A stretch of 64,000 nt of DNA from GCA-1730015 sp964583825 (GCA_964583825.1 CAZOXM010000002.1:1-64000), one strand, 5' to 3'. Counted from the first letter of the stretch, positions 35,682 through 45,339 are shown. Translations and numbers: made by a program. The notes: a model not told the origin generated them from the sequence alone.

Positions 35682-38390
35682 ATGGCTGATTTTGCCCCCG
35701 GACAACGCTGGATAAGCGATGCTGAGACTGATCTGGGTCTCGGTACAATTTTAAAAACGGAAAGCCGCCTTGTCACCGTCGTCTATATGGCCAGTGGCGA
35801 GGTCAGAAACTACTCTACCGAAACGGCACCGCTGACCCGGGTGATCTTCGGTGTCGGTGATCGCGTGAAGCGTGCAGATGGCGCAGAACTGGTGGTCACA
35901 CAAGTAGAAACGGCAGACGAGCTGATGGTTTATACCGGCACACTCGAAACCGGCGACGATGCCACCATCGTCGAAACACAGCTGGACAACTTTACTCAGT
36001 TCAATCGCCCCTCCGACAAGCTGCTGAATGCACAGTTCGACAAGGAACGCCGCTACTATCTGCGTCTGCAGACCAGGGAGATGCAGCAGCAATTGTCTCG
36101 CTCGGCCGTCTACGGGTTGTGTGGTGCACGCATCGATCTGATTCCGCATCAGTTGTACATTGCCAACGAAGTGGCCAACCGCCCCAACCCGCGGGTACTG
36201 CTCGCCGATGAGGTCGGACTCGGGAAAACCATTGAAAGTGCATTGATCCTGCACCATCAGTTAACACGCGGCACCATCAGCCGTGTGTTGATTGTCGTAC
36301 CGGAGCCACTGCTTCATCAGTGGCTGGTGGAACTCAGGCGACGCTTTAATTTGTCCTTCAGCATTATCGACGATCTGCTTTTCGAAGAGGCACTGGCATC
36401 AGCCACTGACGGCAATCCGTTTCTCGATAAACAGCTGGTATTAACCTCCATGCCGTTTCTGCTTGGCGAGGAGCGCGTGATCAATGCCGCCATCGACGCA
36501 GGGTGGGATACACTGGTCATTGACGAAGCGCATCATCTCGAGCTCGACGATTCCAATGCGGGTGTCGCCGGCATAAAACAACTGACAGACTCTGTGCCCT
36601 CGCTTTTGTTGCTTACCGCGACACCAGAACAGTCAGGCAATGAAGGACATTTTGATCGACTGCGACTGCTTGACCCGCACAGATTCGACTCGCTCGAAAC
36701 TTTTCGCGAAGAAGAGTCGGGATATCGCGACATGGCAGATATAGCGACAGCGACCCTCGATGAGCGCCCCCTCGTTGAACAGCAACAACAGTTGCTCGAC
36801 ACTCTGCACATCACCGCATCGACACCACAGGATATCGTCAGCGAGCTGATCGACCTGCATGGCACCGGTCGGGTGATGTTTCGCAACACGCGAAGCGCGG
36901 TCTCCGGCTTCCCGCAGCGCGTGTATCAGCCACACTCCATTCAGGCCGGCGGCCTGATCGACTGGCTCACCGGCGTACTGCGTGAACTCAGCCCGAACAA
37001 AGTGCTGTTGATTTGCCGTAGCGTCGAACGCGTCGAGTCCCTCAAAGCCAGCCTGCGCGACACTCAGGGTATAAACGCCGCGGCGTTCCACGAAGAGATG
37101 TCTATTGTGGAAAGAGATCGTGCCGCTGAGTATTTTGCCGACGATGAAACAGGCAGCCAGATTCTGCTGTGCTCGGAAATCGGCAGCGAAGGACGTAACT
37201 TCCAGTTCCTTCATTACATGATTCTGCTCGACTTGCCGGAAAATGCCGATCTGCTGGAACAGCGCATTGGAAGACTCGACCGCATCGGCCAGACTGAAAC
37301 AGTGAACATCATCGTGCCATACGAGCCCGGATCAGCCGATGAGTTCCTGCAGCGCTGGTATCACGACGGTCTTAACGCGTTCGAAAAGACCTGTCAGGTC
37401 GGAGAAATTGTTCGACAGCAGCTGCGGCACGAGTTTGACACACTGCTGCACGACAGAGACAGAAACCCGCTCGCAGTCAACGAACTGATAGACCGTGCAG
37501 CCACCCTTGCCGCGAGCGAAGCGCAATCGATCGAACAGGGTCGCGACCGGCTGCTGGAGCTCAGCTCCCACCGCGACCAGATATCCACACCGATTATTGA
37601 AGAAATCATTGCCTACGACAGCGACACCGGGTTACGCCGGTACATCGATCAGGCATTCGACAACCTCGGCATCAATATCGAAGATCAGTCGGCGCATACC
37701 TACATTGTTTCTGCCGGAGAGCAAATGGCAGTCAACGAGTTACCCGGTGTACCCGAGGACGGCATGACCATGACCTTCCGACGTCACATCGCACTGGCAC
37801 GTGAAGAGGTGCAGTTCCTGTCGTGGGAACACCCGCTGGTGGTGAACACCATGGATCAGATTATCTCAGGTGGTTTTGGTCAGGTACTGGCAGGTGCCAT
37901 GCAAAGCGATGTGCTGGAACGGGGTACCGTGCTGCTTGAAGCGCATTATGTGTTCGACTGTCCGGCACCGCGCTCGCTGCGAATTGAACAGTTTTTGGAC
38001 GGTGATCTGCTGCGCATTGTCGTCGACGAACAGGGCAATGATCAGACAGCACAATTTACTCATGAAGACCTCAACGACGCGTTTCGGATTATAAAACGCC
38101 CGGTGGCCAAACAGCTGGTCACGGTGAAACGTCCGCAACTGCAGCAACAGCTGACTATCGCTGAAGAGATTGCCAGCCGCGCCACCAGCGACTATCGACA
38201 AAGAGCCAGCGAACGGGCAACCCGAGTGCTTGGCGACCAACTCAACCGGTTGGAGAAACTGTCACAGCGCAACCCGTCAATCCGACCAGACGAACTGACC
38301 CTGATAAAAGACAACCTGGACGCAAGCCACCGGGCCCTCGACCAACTGCGTTGTGTACTTGACTCGGTACGCGTCATTGGCATTGCATAG
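35682..38390 (+). CDS. rapA: RNA polymerase-associated ATP-dependent helicase RapA
   Basis: A 902-residue Swi2/Snf2 ATPase that recycles stalled or post-termination RNA polymerase. ATG 35682 is preferred over TTG 35679. The N-terminus has the RapA Tudor-like start FAPGQRWISDAETDLGLGT. Motif I is DEVGLGKT (176-183), motif II is DEAHH (281-285), motif III LLTATPEQ, then the C-terminal helicase motifs SEIGSEGRNFQF and EQRIGRLDRIGQT. The C-terminal ~350 residues carry the RapA-specific domains. Length is slightly under the E. coli protein (968). A complete family B element begins 5 bp after the stop. Confidence 0.95.
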   Translation: MADFAPGQRWISDAETDLGLGTILKTESRLVTVVYMASGEVRNYSTETAPLTRVIFGVGDRVKRADGAELVVTQVETADELMVYTGTLETGDDATIVETQLDNFTQFNRPSDKLLNAQFDKERRYYLRLQTREMQQQLSRSAVYGLCGARIDLIPHQLYIANEVANRPNPRVLLADEVGLGKTIESALILHHQLTRGTISRVLIVVPEPLLHQWLVELRRRFNLSFSIIDDLLFEEALASATDGNPFLDKQLVLTSMPFLLGEERVINAAIDAGWDTLVIDEAHHLELDDSNAGVAGIKQLTDSVPSLLLLTATPEQSGNEGHFDRLRLLDPHRFDSLETFREEESGYRDMADIATATLDERPLVEQQQQLLDTLHITASTPQDIVSELIDLHGTGRVMFRNTRSAVSGFPQRVYQPHSIQAGGLIDWLTGVLRELSPNKVLLICRSVERVESLKASLRDTQGINAAAFHEEMSIVERDRAAEYFADDETGSQILLCSEIGSEGRNFQFLHYMILLDLPENADLLEQRIGRLDRIGQTETVNIIVPYEPGSADEFLQRWYHDGLNAFEKTCQVGEIVRQQLRHEFDTLLHDRDRNPLAVNELIDRAATLAASEAQSIEQGRDRLLELSSHRDQISTPIIEEIIAYDSDTGLRRYIDQAFDNLGINIEDQSAHTYIVSAGEQMAVNELPGVPEDGMTMTFRRHIALAREEVQFLSWEHPLVVNTMDQIISGGFGQVLAGAMQSDVLERGTVLLEAHYVFDCPAPRSLRIEQFLDGDLLRIVVDEQGNDQTAQFTHEDLNDAFRIIKRPVAKQLVTVKRPQLQQQLTIAEEIASRATSDYRQRASERATRVLGDQLNRLEKLSQRNPSIRPDELTLIKDNLDASHRALDQLRCVLDSVRVIGIA

Positions 38391-38395
38391 GTGGC

Positions 38396-38573
38396 TAGTG
38401 GACCGCTTGATAAATAAGGTGACTAACTTTTCACAGCTTGAGTCGTCAGTGCAAGGCGGAAAAACGCAGGCATATAGGTCATACGTCGAGCCCAGGCGTT
38501 ACAAATATGGCCAACGCCGCAATGGCGGCTGTAGCTTCGATCCGTGTTACCTTATTTATCAAGCGGTCCACTA
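38396..38573. repeat. Family B MITE-like element, complete copy
   Basis: A 178-bp element with perfect 25-bp terminal inverted repeats: left end 38396-38420 begins TAGTGGACCGCTTGATAAAT and the right end 38549-38573 is its exact reverse complement. The interior is non-coding and includes a pair of short self-complementary blocks (GCCGCAATGGCGGC). Flanks are CTAG/CTAA-like. A truncated copy is at 21256-21370 in the opposite orientation. It lies between rapA and xthA. No transposase is present. Confidence 0.88.
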
Positions 38574-38646
38574 AGTTACGACCAGACAGGCAAACGCTCC
38601 GCACCGAACAACAGGTGACCCAGCCGGTTAAAAGAAAGGTAGATCA

Positions 38647-39462
38647 ATGAAGATAGTATCGTTCAACGTCAACAGCCTGCGCCTGCGATTCCATCAGCTT
38701 GAAGCACTGATTGAGAGCCACAACCCGGACATCATCGGACTGCAGGAGACCAAGGTGCCTGATGCAGAATTCCCGCTCGAGGAAATCTGTAACATGGGCT
38801 ACCACGTCGAGTTCCACGGCCAGAAAACTCACTACGGTGTGGCGATTATGTCGCGCTATCCATTTAAGGAAGTCATTAAAGGGCTGCCGGGTGATAACGA
38901 GGATTCGCAGCGCCGACTGATCGGCGGCGTGTTCGAAACCCGGGATGGCAATCCGATCACGGTGTTGAACGGGTACTTTCCAAATGGCGAAAAACGCGAC
39001 CACCCGGTGAAATTTCCGGCCAAGGAAAAGTTCTATCAGGATCTGACTGCGTATCTGAACAGCAGCTATCAAAGCAGTGATGCGCTGGCTGTGATCGGTG
39101 ACTACAACATCGCGCCGGTTGACGAAGACATCGGCATCAGCGAATCACGCATAAAAGCATGGCTCAAACAGGGGCATGTCAGCTTTCTGCCCGAAGAGAG
39201 AGAATGGTTCGCCACGCTACAGCAGTTCGGGCTGGACGACACCTACCGCGTGAAATACCCGGATGCCAGCGACTACCTGAGCTGGTTTGACTATCGAACC
39301 AGAGGCTTTGAAAGAAGTCCGAAAAGCGGCCTGCGCATTGACCATATTTTAACGACACCGCCGCTGACCGCAAAACTCGAAGACAGTGGCATCGACTACG
39401 ACATCAGAGGCATGTCAAAACCGTCCGATCACGCGCCGGTGTGGAGTGCGTTCGACTATTGA
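38647..39462 (+). CDS. xthA: Exodeoxyribonuclease III
   Basis: A 271-residue AP endonuclease/3'-exonuclease of base-excision repair, cytoplasmic. It starts MKIVSFNVNSLRLR and has the metal-binding glutamate E34 in GLQETK, the catalytic block NGYFPNGEKRDHPVKFPAK, the GDYNIAPVDEDIGI aspartate/asparagine pair, SWFDYRTRGF, and the C-terminal catalytic histidine in KPSDHAPVW. Length matches E. coli XthA (268). AAAGG precedes the ATG. Confidence 0.97.
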   Translation: MKIVSFNVNSLRLRFHQLEALIESHNPDIIGLQETKVPDAEFPLEEICNMGYHVEFHGQKTHYGVAIMSRYPFKEVIKGLPGDNEDSQRRLIGGVFETRDGNPITVLNGYFPNGEKRDHPVKFPAKEKFYQDLTAYLNSSYQSSDALAVIGDYNIAPVDEDIGISESRIKAWLKQGHVSFLPEEREWFATLQQFGLDDTYRVKYPDASDYLSWFDYRTRGFERSPKSGLRIDHILTTPPLTAKLEDSGIDYDIRGMSKPSDHAPVWSAFDY

Positions 39463-39474
39463 AAAAGTACACCG

Positions 39475-39654
39475 CTACTTTTTCTTTTTATCCTCGTCAT
39501 CAGGGATCAGCGCACCGGCTGCCGAAGTCACCCCTTTGGCCGCCACCTTGCCCACACCCACCGCTGTGCTCGCCGCCGCATCCACCACTGCCACTGCAGT
39601 ACAACCGCTGGTCATCAGCACAATAATAACAATACCCAGGCTTCTGCGAAGCAT
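39475..39654 (-). CDS. Small lipoprotein, 59 residues
   Basis: ATG 39654 follows GAGGG at 7 bp and opens a lipoprotein signal with lipobox MTSGC (Cys18). The mature ~42 residues are rich in Ala/Val/Gly (VVDAAASTAVGVGKVAAKG) and end in an acidic-then-basic tail (DDEDKKKK). The pattern is that of a small recurrent proteobacterial lipoprotein family of unknown function. It is encoded opposite to and converges on xthA, with 12 bp between the stops. Confidence 0.78.
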   Translation of the reverse strand: MLRRSLGIVIIVLMTSGCTAVAVVDAAASTAVGVGKVAAKGVTSAAGALIPDDEDKKKK

Positions 39655-39793
39655 TCGACTACCCTCGTTGCGATCGGATGCGAGCGGGCCGGAACCGACC
39701 CGTCGACTAATCAGCGTCATCCATGCCGGAATCTTGAATCGCTGCGCTGACAGTGGCACATTTTAACTTCAATCGAACTGTTGAGTAGATGAA

Positions 39794-40297
39794 TTGACCA
39801 CTGACGCCAACCTGCCCGATCCGAGAGTACGAAATGCGCTCGACACCTATGGCATTGAGCACCGGGTCGTTGCCTGTGATGACAAGCTGGCAGACACGGC
39901 ACAATTTTGTGAAGCTTACGGGTACACGCCGGAGCAGTCCGCCAATGCTCTTGTCGTTGCATCGACCAAAGGAGAGCCTGCCTTTGCATGTTGTGTTGTG
40001 CTTGCGCACTGCCGGCTCGACGTCAACAAAGTCGTCAGAAAAAAGCTCGGCGCGCGCAAGGTGTCATTTGCCAATCCGGAACTGACCAGAGAGATGACCG
40101 GAATGGAACTCGGTGGCGTCACCCCAATCGGCATACCTGAAACACTGCCACTTTGGATTGACAGCCGCGTGATGGATTGCGAAGAAATTATACTCGGCGG
40201 TGGTAACCGCCTATCGAAGCTGTTGCTTGCACCGGCGGGCTTATTGAAGGTACCACAGGCAGAAGTGGTGATCGGTCTGGCCAACCCGATCGAATAA
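39794..40297 (+). CDS. YbaK/EbsC-family aminoacyl-tRNA deacylase-like protein
   Basis: A 167-residue protein with the YbaK fold: N-terminal VRNALDTYGIEHRVVACDD, the Lys/Gly-rich core VDVNK-type segment LDVNKVVRKKLGARKVSFANPELTREMTG, then GGVTPIGIPETLPLWIDSRVM and GGGNRLSKLLLAPAGLLKV. Such proteins hydrolyse misacylated tRNAs (for example Ala- or Cys-tRNA-Pro). The start is TTG at 39794: no ATG or GTG occurs upstream in frame that fits the domain, and the ribosome site is weak. The tRNA-Pro gene lies 5 kb away, which is probably coincidence. Confidence 0.85.
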   Translation: MTTDANLPDPRVRNALDTYGIEHRVVACDDKLADTAQFCEAYGYTPEQSANALVVASTKGEPAFACCVVLAHCRLDVNKVVRKKLGARKVSFANPELTREMTGMELGGVTPIGIPETLPLWIDSRVMDCEEIILGGGNRLSKLLLAPAGLLKVPQAEVVIGLANPIE

Positions 40298-40310
40298 CCA
40301 ATCGCTAAAA

Positions 40311-40739
40311 CTATTCGTCGCTGATGTACTGATAATCGCTGCCGGATACAGCGCTGATCAGTGTGAATGAAAATATATCAACGCTGGGACGCCACTTGAC
40401 GATGGCCGAACTGGCACCGGTAGTAATCAGTGCGGATTGTCGAATGGACTCAGTCAGTGCGCAGTCTCCACGCACGCGACGTTTCACATAAGTTCGAAGC
40501 CAGGCGGGCGCACTGCCGTCATTCAGAAACTCCATGAAAAGTTCCTGCAGCACAATATCGTCCGCTCGATAACCATGGCAATCGTAGAACGCCAGACTGA
40601 AGATTTCGAATTCGGTACTGTCGAACCTTGCAGCCACAAAATTCAACTCTTCAATATCCCGACTCAACCCGCGATCTTCCAAAAGCCCACTCTCACTTTT
40701 TATTGTCTTGTGCCGGGGGTACTCCCGAGCAAGACACAT
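40311..40739 (-). CDS. Conserved-looking protein of unknown function, 142 residues
   Basis: The open frame runs from 40850, but ATG 40739 is preceded by a perfect AGGAGG at 7 bp and is chosen. The product is soluble, without signal peptide. It includes EELNFVAARFDSTEFEIFSLAFYDCHGYRADDIVLQELFMEF and a C-terminal beta-like region ending SGSDYQYISDE. No motif or family is recognised. Convergent with the YbaK-like gene (13 bp apart). Confidence 0.65.
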   Translation of the reverse strand: MCLAREYPRHKTIKSESGLLEDRGLSRDIEELNFVAARFDSTEFEIFSLAFYDCHGYRADDIVLQELFMEFLNDGSAPAWLRTYVKRRVRGDCALTESIRQSALITTGASSAIVKWRPSVDIFSFTLISAVSGSDYQYISDE

Positions 40740-41040
40740 GCTCAAGCCTCCTCCATCCATGGCATGGATCGGCGCTCGATGCGAAATCTTGATCCCGTCG
40801 CCAAATTCCGCGACGCACCGCGCCGCCTCAGGCACCGGTGTGTGACCCATTGCTCAGTCAGTTAGTTCAGCCCGGCAATGGCGACAAGGACTCATACAAC
40901 GCCCGCCACTGGCGGCAGTTAAGCTCAAGCATCGTTGACGCGTATAGCGTGCTGATACGCGTTTTCTATTGACGCTGCAGGAGACAATTCGCCGCAGCGA
41001 TGGTTGCGGCGGCAACCGGCTTCTGCGGAGGCGAGTTCAG

Positions 41041-41574
41041 TCAGCTAAGTGGAAAGAAGACGCCGTCACTCACAACGCCGCAACCCTGCGCCGACTCCAC
41101 CACTAACTCGGCTAGCTGGTAATACACCGGCCGAGCCATCAGGGCGGCGAGTCCGTCGCGGACGATGACATATGGGCGCGACTCATTCGTTCGATGATCG
41201 ATCCAGATCCGATGGTCCCGGCCGGCAACAAACTGATTGCCGACATTGTCCGTAAAACCCAGACACTGACGGTCACCGCTGCCGGAGACTTCCAGCAACA
41301 AGGCAACAAAAGGTACATCTTCAACTGTGATTCTGAGTTTTTCCACCGGGGTTACCAGAAAGTACTCACCGTCTTCTTTGGTCAACAGGGTGGAAAACAA
41401 CGCCACCATGCGCGCCCGGTCAATCGCACTGCCGTGGTAATACCAAGTACCTCGATCATCAATGCGGATATCAATATCGCGCACTCGCTGCGGGTTCCAT
41501 TCAGCCACCGGGGGCAAGGTGCGGGCAGAAAACTGCTCGACGATCATTTCCAGACTTTCAGGGTGATGTGGCAT
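41041..41574 (-). CDS. DUF1285 protein
   Basis: A 177-residue cytoplasmic protein. ATG 41574 is taken; a TTG two codons earlier is also in frame. The DUF1285 pattern is clear: PPVAEWNPQRVRDIDIRIDDRGTWYYHGSAI, RARMVALFSTLLTKEDGEYFLVTPVEKLRITVEDVPFVALLLEV and a C-terminal RPVYYQLAELVVE. The family is conserved in proteobacteria, is structured as two small beta domains, and has no established role. It is divergent from the enoyl-CoA hydratase-like gene. Confidence 0.88.
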   Translation of the reverse strand: MPHHPESLEMIVEQFSARTLPPVAEWNPQRVRDIDIRIDDRGTWYYHGSAIDRARMVALFSTLLTKEDGEYFLVTPVEKLRITVEDVPFVALLLEVSGSGDRQCLGFTDNVGNQFVAGRDHRIWIDHRTNESRPYVIVRDGLAALMARPVYYQLAELVVESAQGCGVVSDGVFFPLS

Positions 41575-41691
41575 AGGCAACTATCGGCACCGGTGCTTGG
41601 CTTGTGCATTGTATACTCTGACCACGCATTTCCGGTAAAGCACCGGTAAAGGATCCCCACATCGACCTGACTAACGAATCCGGACTGCCAA

Positions 41692-42480
41692 ATGAACAAT
41701 GAGCATATCGAACTGACGGTCAACAATCACATTGCCACTATCACCATCAAACGCGGCGCCGTTTTTAATGCGCTCAACCTCGAGGCCATGCGTGAGTTGA
41801 TGCACGTGGCCAACCACTGCGGCAGCGACCCGGACATTCGCGTCGCCGTGCTGACCGGTGAAGGCGACAAGGCGTTTTGCGCCGGTGGTGATGTCGCCGC
41901 CTTTGAAAAAAGCGAACATGTCACTGTGCTGCTCAAGGAAATGACCACTTGCATGCACACCGCTATTTCCAGGTTCTCCCGCATGAACGCACCGCTGATA
42001 GCCCGAATAAACGGTGTTGCCGCCGGCGCCGGTTTAAGCCTGGCTGCCTGCAGTGATCTGGCAGTCTGCAGTACAAAAAGTCGATTCACCAGCGCCTACA
42101 CCGCCATCGGCCTGACTCCGGACGGCAGCTCCAGCTACTTTCTGCCACGCGTTATTGGCAGCCGTCGAGCGCTGGAAATGTTTCTCACCAACCGGTCGCT
42201 CACCGCTGACGAGGCCCTCGACTGGGGACTAGTCAATCGAGTTGTCGAGGAAGAGACACTCGACGAATCCGTTCATGCGCTGGCCACACACCTGGCTCAG
42301 GGCCCGACACTCGCCCATGGCCAAATCAAAAAGCTGGTGCGTATGTCGCTGAACGACACACTGGAATCACAGATGGAAACCGAGACACAATCCATCATCG
42401 CAATGAGTACCACCGCGGACGGCAGAGAGGGTGTCAAATCATTCGTCGATAAACGCAAACCCGTTTTTAATGGGCGGTAG
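41692..42480 (+). CDS. Enoyl-CoA hydratase/isomerase family protein
   Basis: A 262-residue crotonase-fold protein. The oxyanion-hole segments are DKAFCAGGDVAAFEK and NGVAAGAGLSLAACSDLAV. Residue pattern SCYFLPRVIGSRRALEMFLTNRSLTADEALDWGLVNRVV is typical of the family. The classical second hydratase glutamate is not obvious in the place where the sequence reads DGSSSYFL, so the reaction may be an isomerisation or another crotonase reaction. No fatty-acid genes are adjacent. Confidence 0.88.
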   Translation: MNNEHIELTVNNHIATITIKRGAVFNALNLEAMRELMHVANHCGSDPDIRVAVLTGEGDKAFCAGGDVAAFEKSEHVTVLLKEMTTCMHTAISRFSRMNAPLIARINGVAAGAGLSLAACSDLAVCSTKSRFTSAYTAIGLTPDGSSSYFLPRVIGSRRALEMFLTNRSLTADEALDWGLVNRVVEEETLDESVHALATHLAQGPTLAHGQIKKLVRMSLNDTLESQMETETQSIIAMSTTADGREGVKSFVDKRKPVFNGR

Positions 42481-42549
42481 ACGATGCGTGACAAACACGC
42501 GCCGGTAGTTGCGCGGTCACTGACTGCAACCAGCGATGTAGAATTCTGA

Positions 42550-43125
42550 ATGCGCCTGACTCTACTGCTCATACTCATGACTGCCGCGCTGCAATCAGCG
42601 CACGCCGGCGTCACTACTGAAGAACGATTCACGTACTATGAGGTAACCGGTAACACCGCCCTTGAGTTGCGCGCATCGATTAATCGCGAGCGCCTGGCGC
42701 TCGGCAAGCGCTACGACGCACTGACTTCCTGGAATATTCGCTGGCAGTTTTCCTTTACCCCACGCCAGACCAAGTGTGAGATTACCGATGTCACCATTGA
42801 TGCCACCATCGAATACCTGATGCCCGCGTGGAACGCCGCAGCTCAACATGCCAATGCGATGCTCGTGAAAGAATGGCGACGTTACCTGCATCAGTTAACG
42901 GCACATGAACGCCATCATGGCAGACTGGTAAAAATAGCGCTGGCCGATATTGAACGCGCGATCTATCAGTCGGATGACACTGCCAGCTCGCCTTCGACGT
43001 GCAGTGGACTCGAAGCGCTGGCAAACCGGAACGCATCACAGGTGGTCAGCCGTATGGAAGCACTACAAATAGAATTCGACCGCAACACGGACCATGGTCG
43101 TGTAAAGGGAGCGACGTTTCCCTGA
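42550..43125 (+). CDS. Secreted DUF922 putative zinc peptidase
   Basis: A 191-residue protein with a signal peptide (MRLTLLLILMTAALQSAHA/GV). The mature part begins with YYEVTGNTALELRASIN and contains ALTSWNIRWQFSF, CEITDVTIDATIEYLMPAW and a HExxH zinc site, HERHH at 119-123, followed by the usual Lys/Ala-rich helix. This is the DUF922 pattern, a predicted periplasmic metalloprotease family without known substrate. The gene lies 69 bp after the enoyl-CoA hydratase-like gene. Confidence 0.85.
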   Translation: MRLTLLLILMTAALQSAHAGVTTEERFTYYEVTGNTALELRASINRERLALGKRYDALTSWNIRWQFSFTPRQTKCEITDVTIDATIEYLMPAWNAAAQHANAMLVKEWRRYLHQLTAHERHHGRLVKIALADIERAIYQSDDTASSPSTCSGLEALANRNASQVVSRMEALQIEFDRNTDHGRVKGATFP

Positions 43126-43200
43126 GCAGCACGTCACTCCGGTGTCACCGGTTGACTAGCCAACCAGACAGTCAGGGTGTTAGTCATCGACGACCCGGCA

Positions 43201-44160
43201 CTACTTTTTGTTCCGGTCCATCTTCAGATATTCAAGCTCATCCGCTTCTGCTTCTGCTTCATCGGACGCCGTTGTGACAGCCGGGCTGCGATCTGTTGGC
43301 TGGCCGAATAGTACCGGATCACCCACGGCATCCACGCCAAACAACCTGCCACCGCATTCGAGCACCATGATGGTACCGGTCAATACACCGTGACGAATCT
43401 CCTCCGCGTCAGCGGCGCTTAAAGCCCCCACTCGAAACAGATCATCGAGCGACTGCATAAACGGATTACTGTCTGCCACCTCGTCAGCAGAATAGGATTC
43501 CCCCTGAATGTTGCCGGTGGCAATATCATTGGCCGCGCGAATTATCCGGCGCGTCGCGGTTGCCGGGTCGACATCCCCCTGCAGCAGCACCGTGCGCCCG
43601 TGCGCCCCGCCCACCCGCATGACATGCAGGCCGTCAAGGGATGTATGTGCCAGCTTTGCGCAGGCGCGGTAGATCAGGTCGACACCATCTATAAGGCGTG
43701 CAATACGATCGGGATCACTGGCCCGGTCAGCGGCATCGACCAGTCGAATTTTGATATCACAAGCGTCGTCGTTCAGGTCGAGCGGATCGGCACGGTTTTC
43801 AACCAGACTGGCGAGCCGGGTGAGGAACGACAATCCCTGCACAATCGTTTTTAGACAGCGGCGATAGTGCTCAGTGCGCTCCCGGTCGCTACCCGCCTCC
43901 AGATCAAACCAGTATGTTGGCGACTGCAACCGGTCCATGCCGGCACTTCTCGCCACCGCCTGCTCCTCGGCGGAAAATCCGCTGGCCGCATCCATGTAGC
44001 GCACTGATGCGGCACTGACCACACTGGCACTGCCCGACCGCACCGCCGCTGTGAGGCCACAGTCCCGCACGGTACGCAGTATACTGGTCGCGCCTGAAAA
44101 GAGTTGATGAGAGTCCACGTCGCTCCGAACGGCAAACAGACAGCGGTATGACAGGATCAT
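43201..44160 (-). CDS. Protein of unknown function, 319 residues
   Basis: A soluble protein; the frame can be read from TTG 44193 but ATG 44160 is taken (MILSYRCLFAVRSD). No strong ribosome site supports either. The sequence is Ala/Asp/Arg-rich and mostly helical (LDLNDDACDIKIRLVDAADRASDPDRIARLIDGVDLIYRACAKLAH). The C-terminus is acidic then basic (EAEAEADELEYLKMDRNKK). No family recognised. Convergent with the DUF922 gene. Confidence 0.65.
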   Translation of the reverse strand: MILSYRCLFAVRSDVDSHQLFSGATSILRTVRDCGLTAAVRSGSASVVSAASVRYMDAASGFSAEEQAVARSAGMDRLQSPTYWFDLEAGSDRERTEHYRRCLKTIVQGLSFLTRLASLVENRADPLDLNDDACDIKIRLVDAADRASDPDRIARLIDGVDLIYRACAKLAHTSLDGLHVMRVGGAHGRTVLLQGDVDPATATRRIIRAANDIATGNIQGESYSADEVADSNPFMQSLDDLFRVGALSAADAEEIRHGVLTGTIMVLECGGRLFGVDAVGDPVLFGQPTDRSPAVTTASDEAEAEADELEYLKMDRNKK

Positions 44161-44280
44161 GCCATCGACGGATGGGCGCGCCTGCCTCCCCAAGTCCCTG
44201 CAATGGCAGCATTGGTCGGTGCTACCTATCGCCGGGACATCAATTGTATTGCTTCACGATGCCATTCCCACCGGTCTCAG

Positions 44281-45339
44281 TCAGTGGTAGTCGGGGCTGA
44301 GCCGGTGCAGTGTATCGAGCATGTGCGCCACATTATCCGGGTCGATATGCTGGTGTATTCCGTGGCCAAGATTAAAAATATGTCGGTGGCCCTTTCCGTA
44401 GCTGCTGAGAATCTGCTCAACTTCGGTCGCAATGCGACCCTTTGAGCCGTAAAGCACACCCGGGTCCATATTACCCTGCAGGGCGACTTTGTCCTGCGTA
44501 AGCTGCCGCGCCTCCGCCAGATCAGTTGTCCAGTCCACACCGACACCGTGACAACCGGTCTGCGCGATTTCAGCCAGTCGTTTGCCGGCGTTTTTAGTAA
44601 ACAGCATGACCGGAATCAATGGGTGCGACTGTCGCAGACCATCCACGATCTGCTGCATATAATCCAGCGAAAAAGCGCGGTAGGCAGCCGGCGTCAGCAC
44701 TCCGCCCCAGGTATCGAATACCATCAGCGCCTGAGCGCCCGCCTCGGCCTGCGCCCTGAGATAATCTATGGTGGTCCGGGTCACTTTGGACAACAGGCGG
44801 TGCAGCGCCTGATCGTCACCGTACATCAGACGCTTGATGTGCTGGTATTCCTTACTGCCACCACCCTCGACCATATAAGTCGCCACCGTCCACGGACTGC
44901 CACTAAAGCCGATCAGCGGTACGCTGTCGTTCAATTCACGTCTAATCAGGCGAACCGCGTCCATGACATACCGCAACTCGGTCTCCGCATCCGGGCTTGC
45001 CAGTTGCTTGATATCCGCCGGGGTGCGCACCGGATGGCGGAACCTGGGGCCCTCGCCCGCCTCAAAATACAGCCCCAGCCCCATCGCATCAGGCACAGTC
45101 AGAATGTCTGAAAAAAGAATCGCTGCATCGAGGCTAAACCTTCTCAGCGGTTGCAGCGTGACCTCACAGGCGAGCTCAGGAGTACCCGCCAGTGTCATGA
45201 AGTCTCCAGCCTGCTTGCGGGTCTCCAGGTATTCGGGTAAGTACCGCCCCGCCTGGCGCATGATCCACACCGGAGTACGATCGACCGGCTCCCCGTTGAG
45301 CACCTTTAGCAAGCGATGGTTTGTGTTTGCCGGATCCAT
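44281..45339 (-). CDS. hemE: Uroporphyrinogen decarboxylase
   Basis: A 352-residue cytoplasmic enzyme that decarboxylates the four acetate side chains of uroporphyrinogen III to give coproporphyrinogen III in haem synthesis. The N-terminal signature is RTPVWIMRQAGRYLPEYLETR, then FSDILTVPDAMGLGLYFEAGEGPRF with the catalytic aspartate (FSD), GFSGSPWTVATYMVEGGGSK, and the C-terminal IFNLGHGIHQHIDPDNV. Length is the family norm. Confidence 0.97.
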   Translation of the reverse strand: MDPANTNHRLLKVLNGEPVDRTPVWIMRQAGRYLPEYLETRKQAGDFMTLAGTPELACEVTLQPLRRFSLDAAILFSDILTVPDAMGLGLYFEAGEGPRFRHPVRTPADIKQLASPDAETELRYVMDAVRLIRRELNDSVPLIGFSGSPWTVATYMVEGGGSKEYQHIKRLMYGDDQALHRLLSKVTRTTIDYLRAQAEAGAQALMVFDTWGGVLTPAAYRAFSLDYMQQIVDGLRQSHPLIPVMLFTKNAGKRLAEIAQTGCHGVGVDWTTDLAEARQLTQDKVALQGNMDPGVLYGSKGRIATEVEQILSSYGKGHRHIFNLGHGIHQHIDPDNVAHMLDTLHRLSPDYH

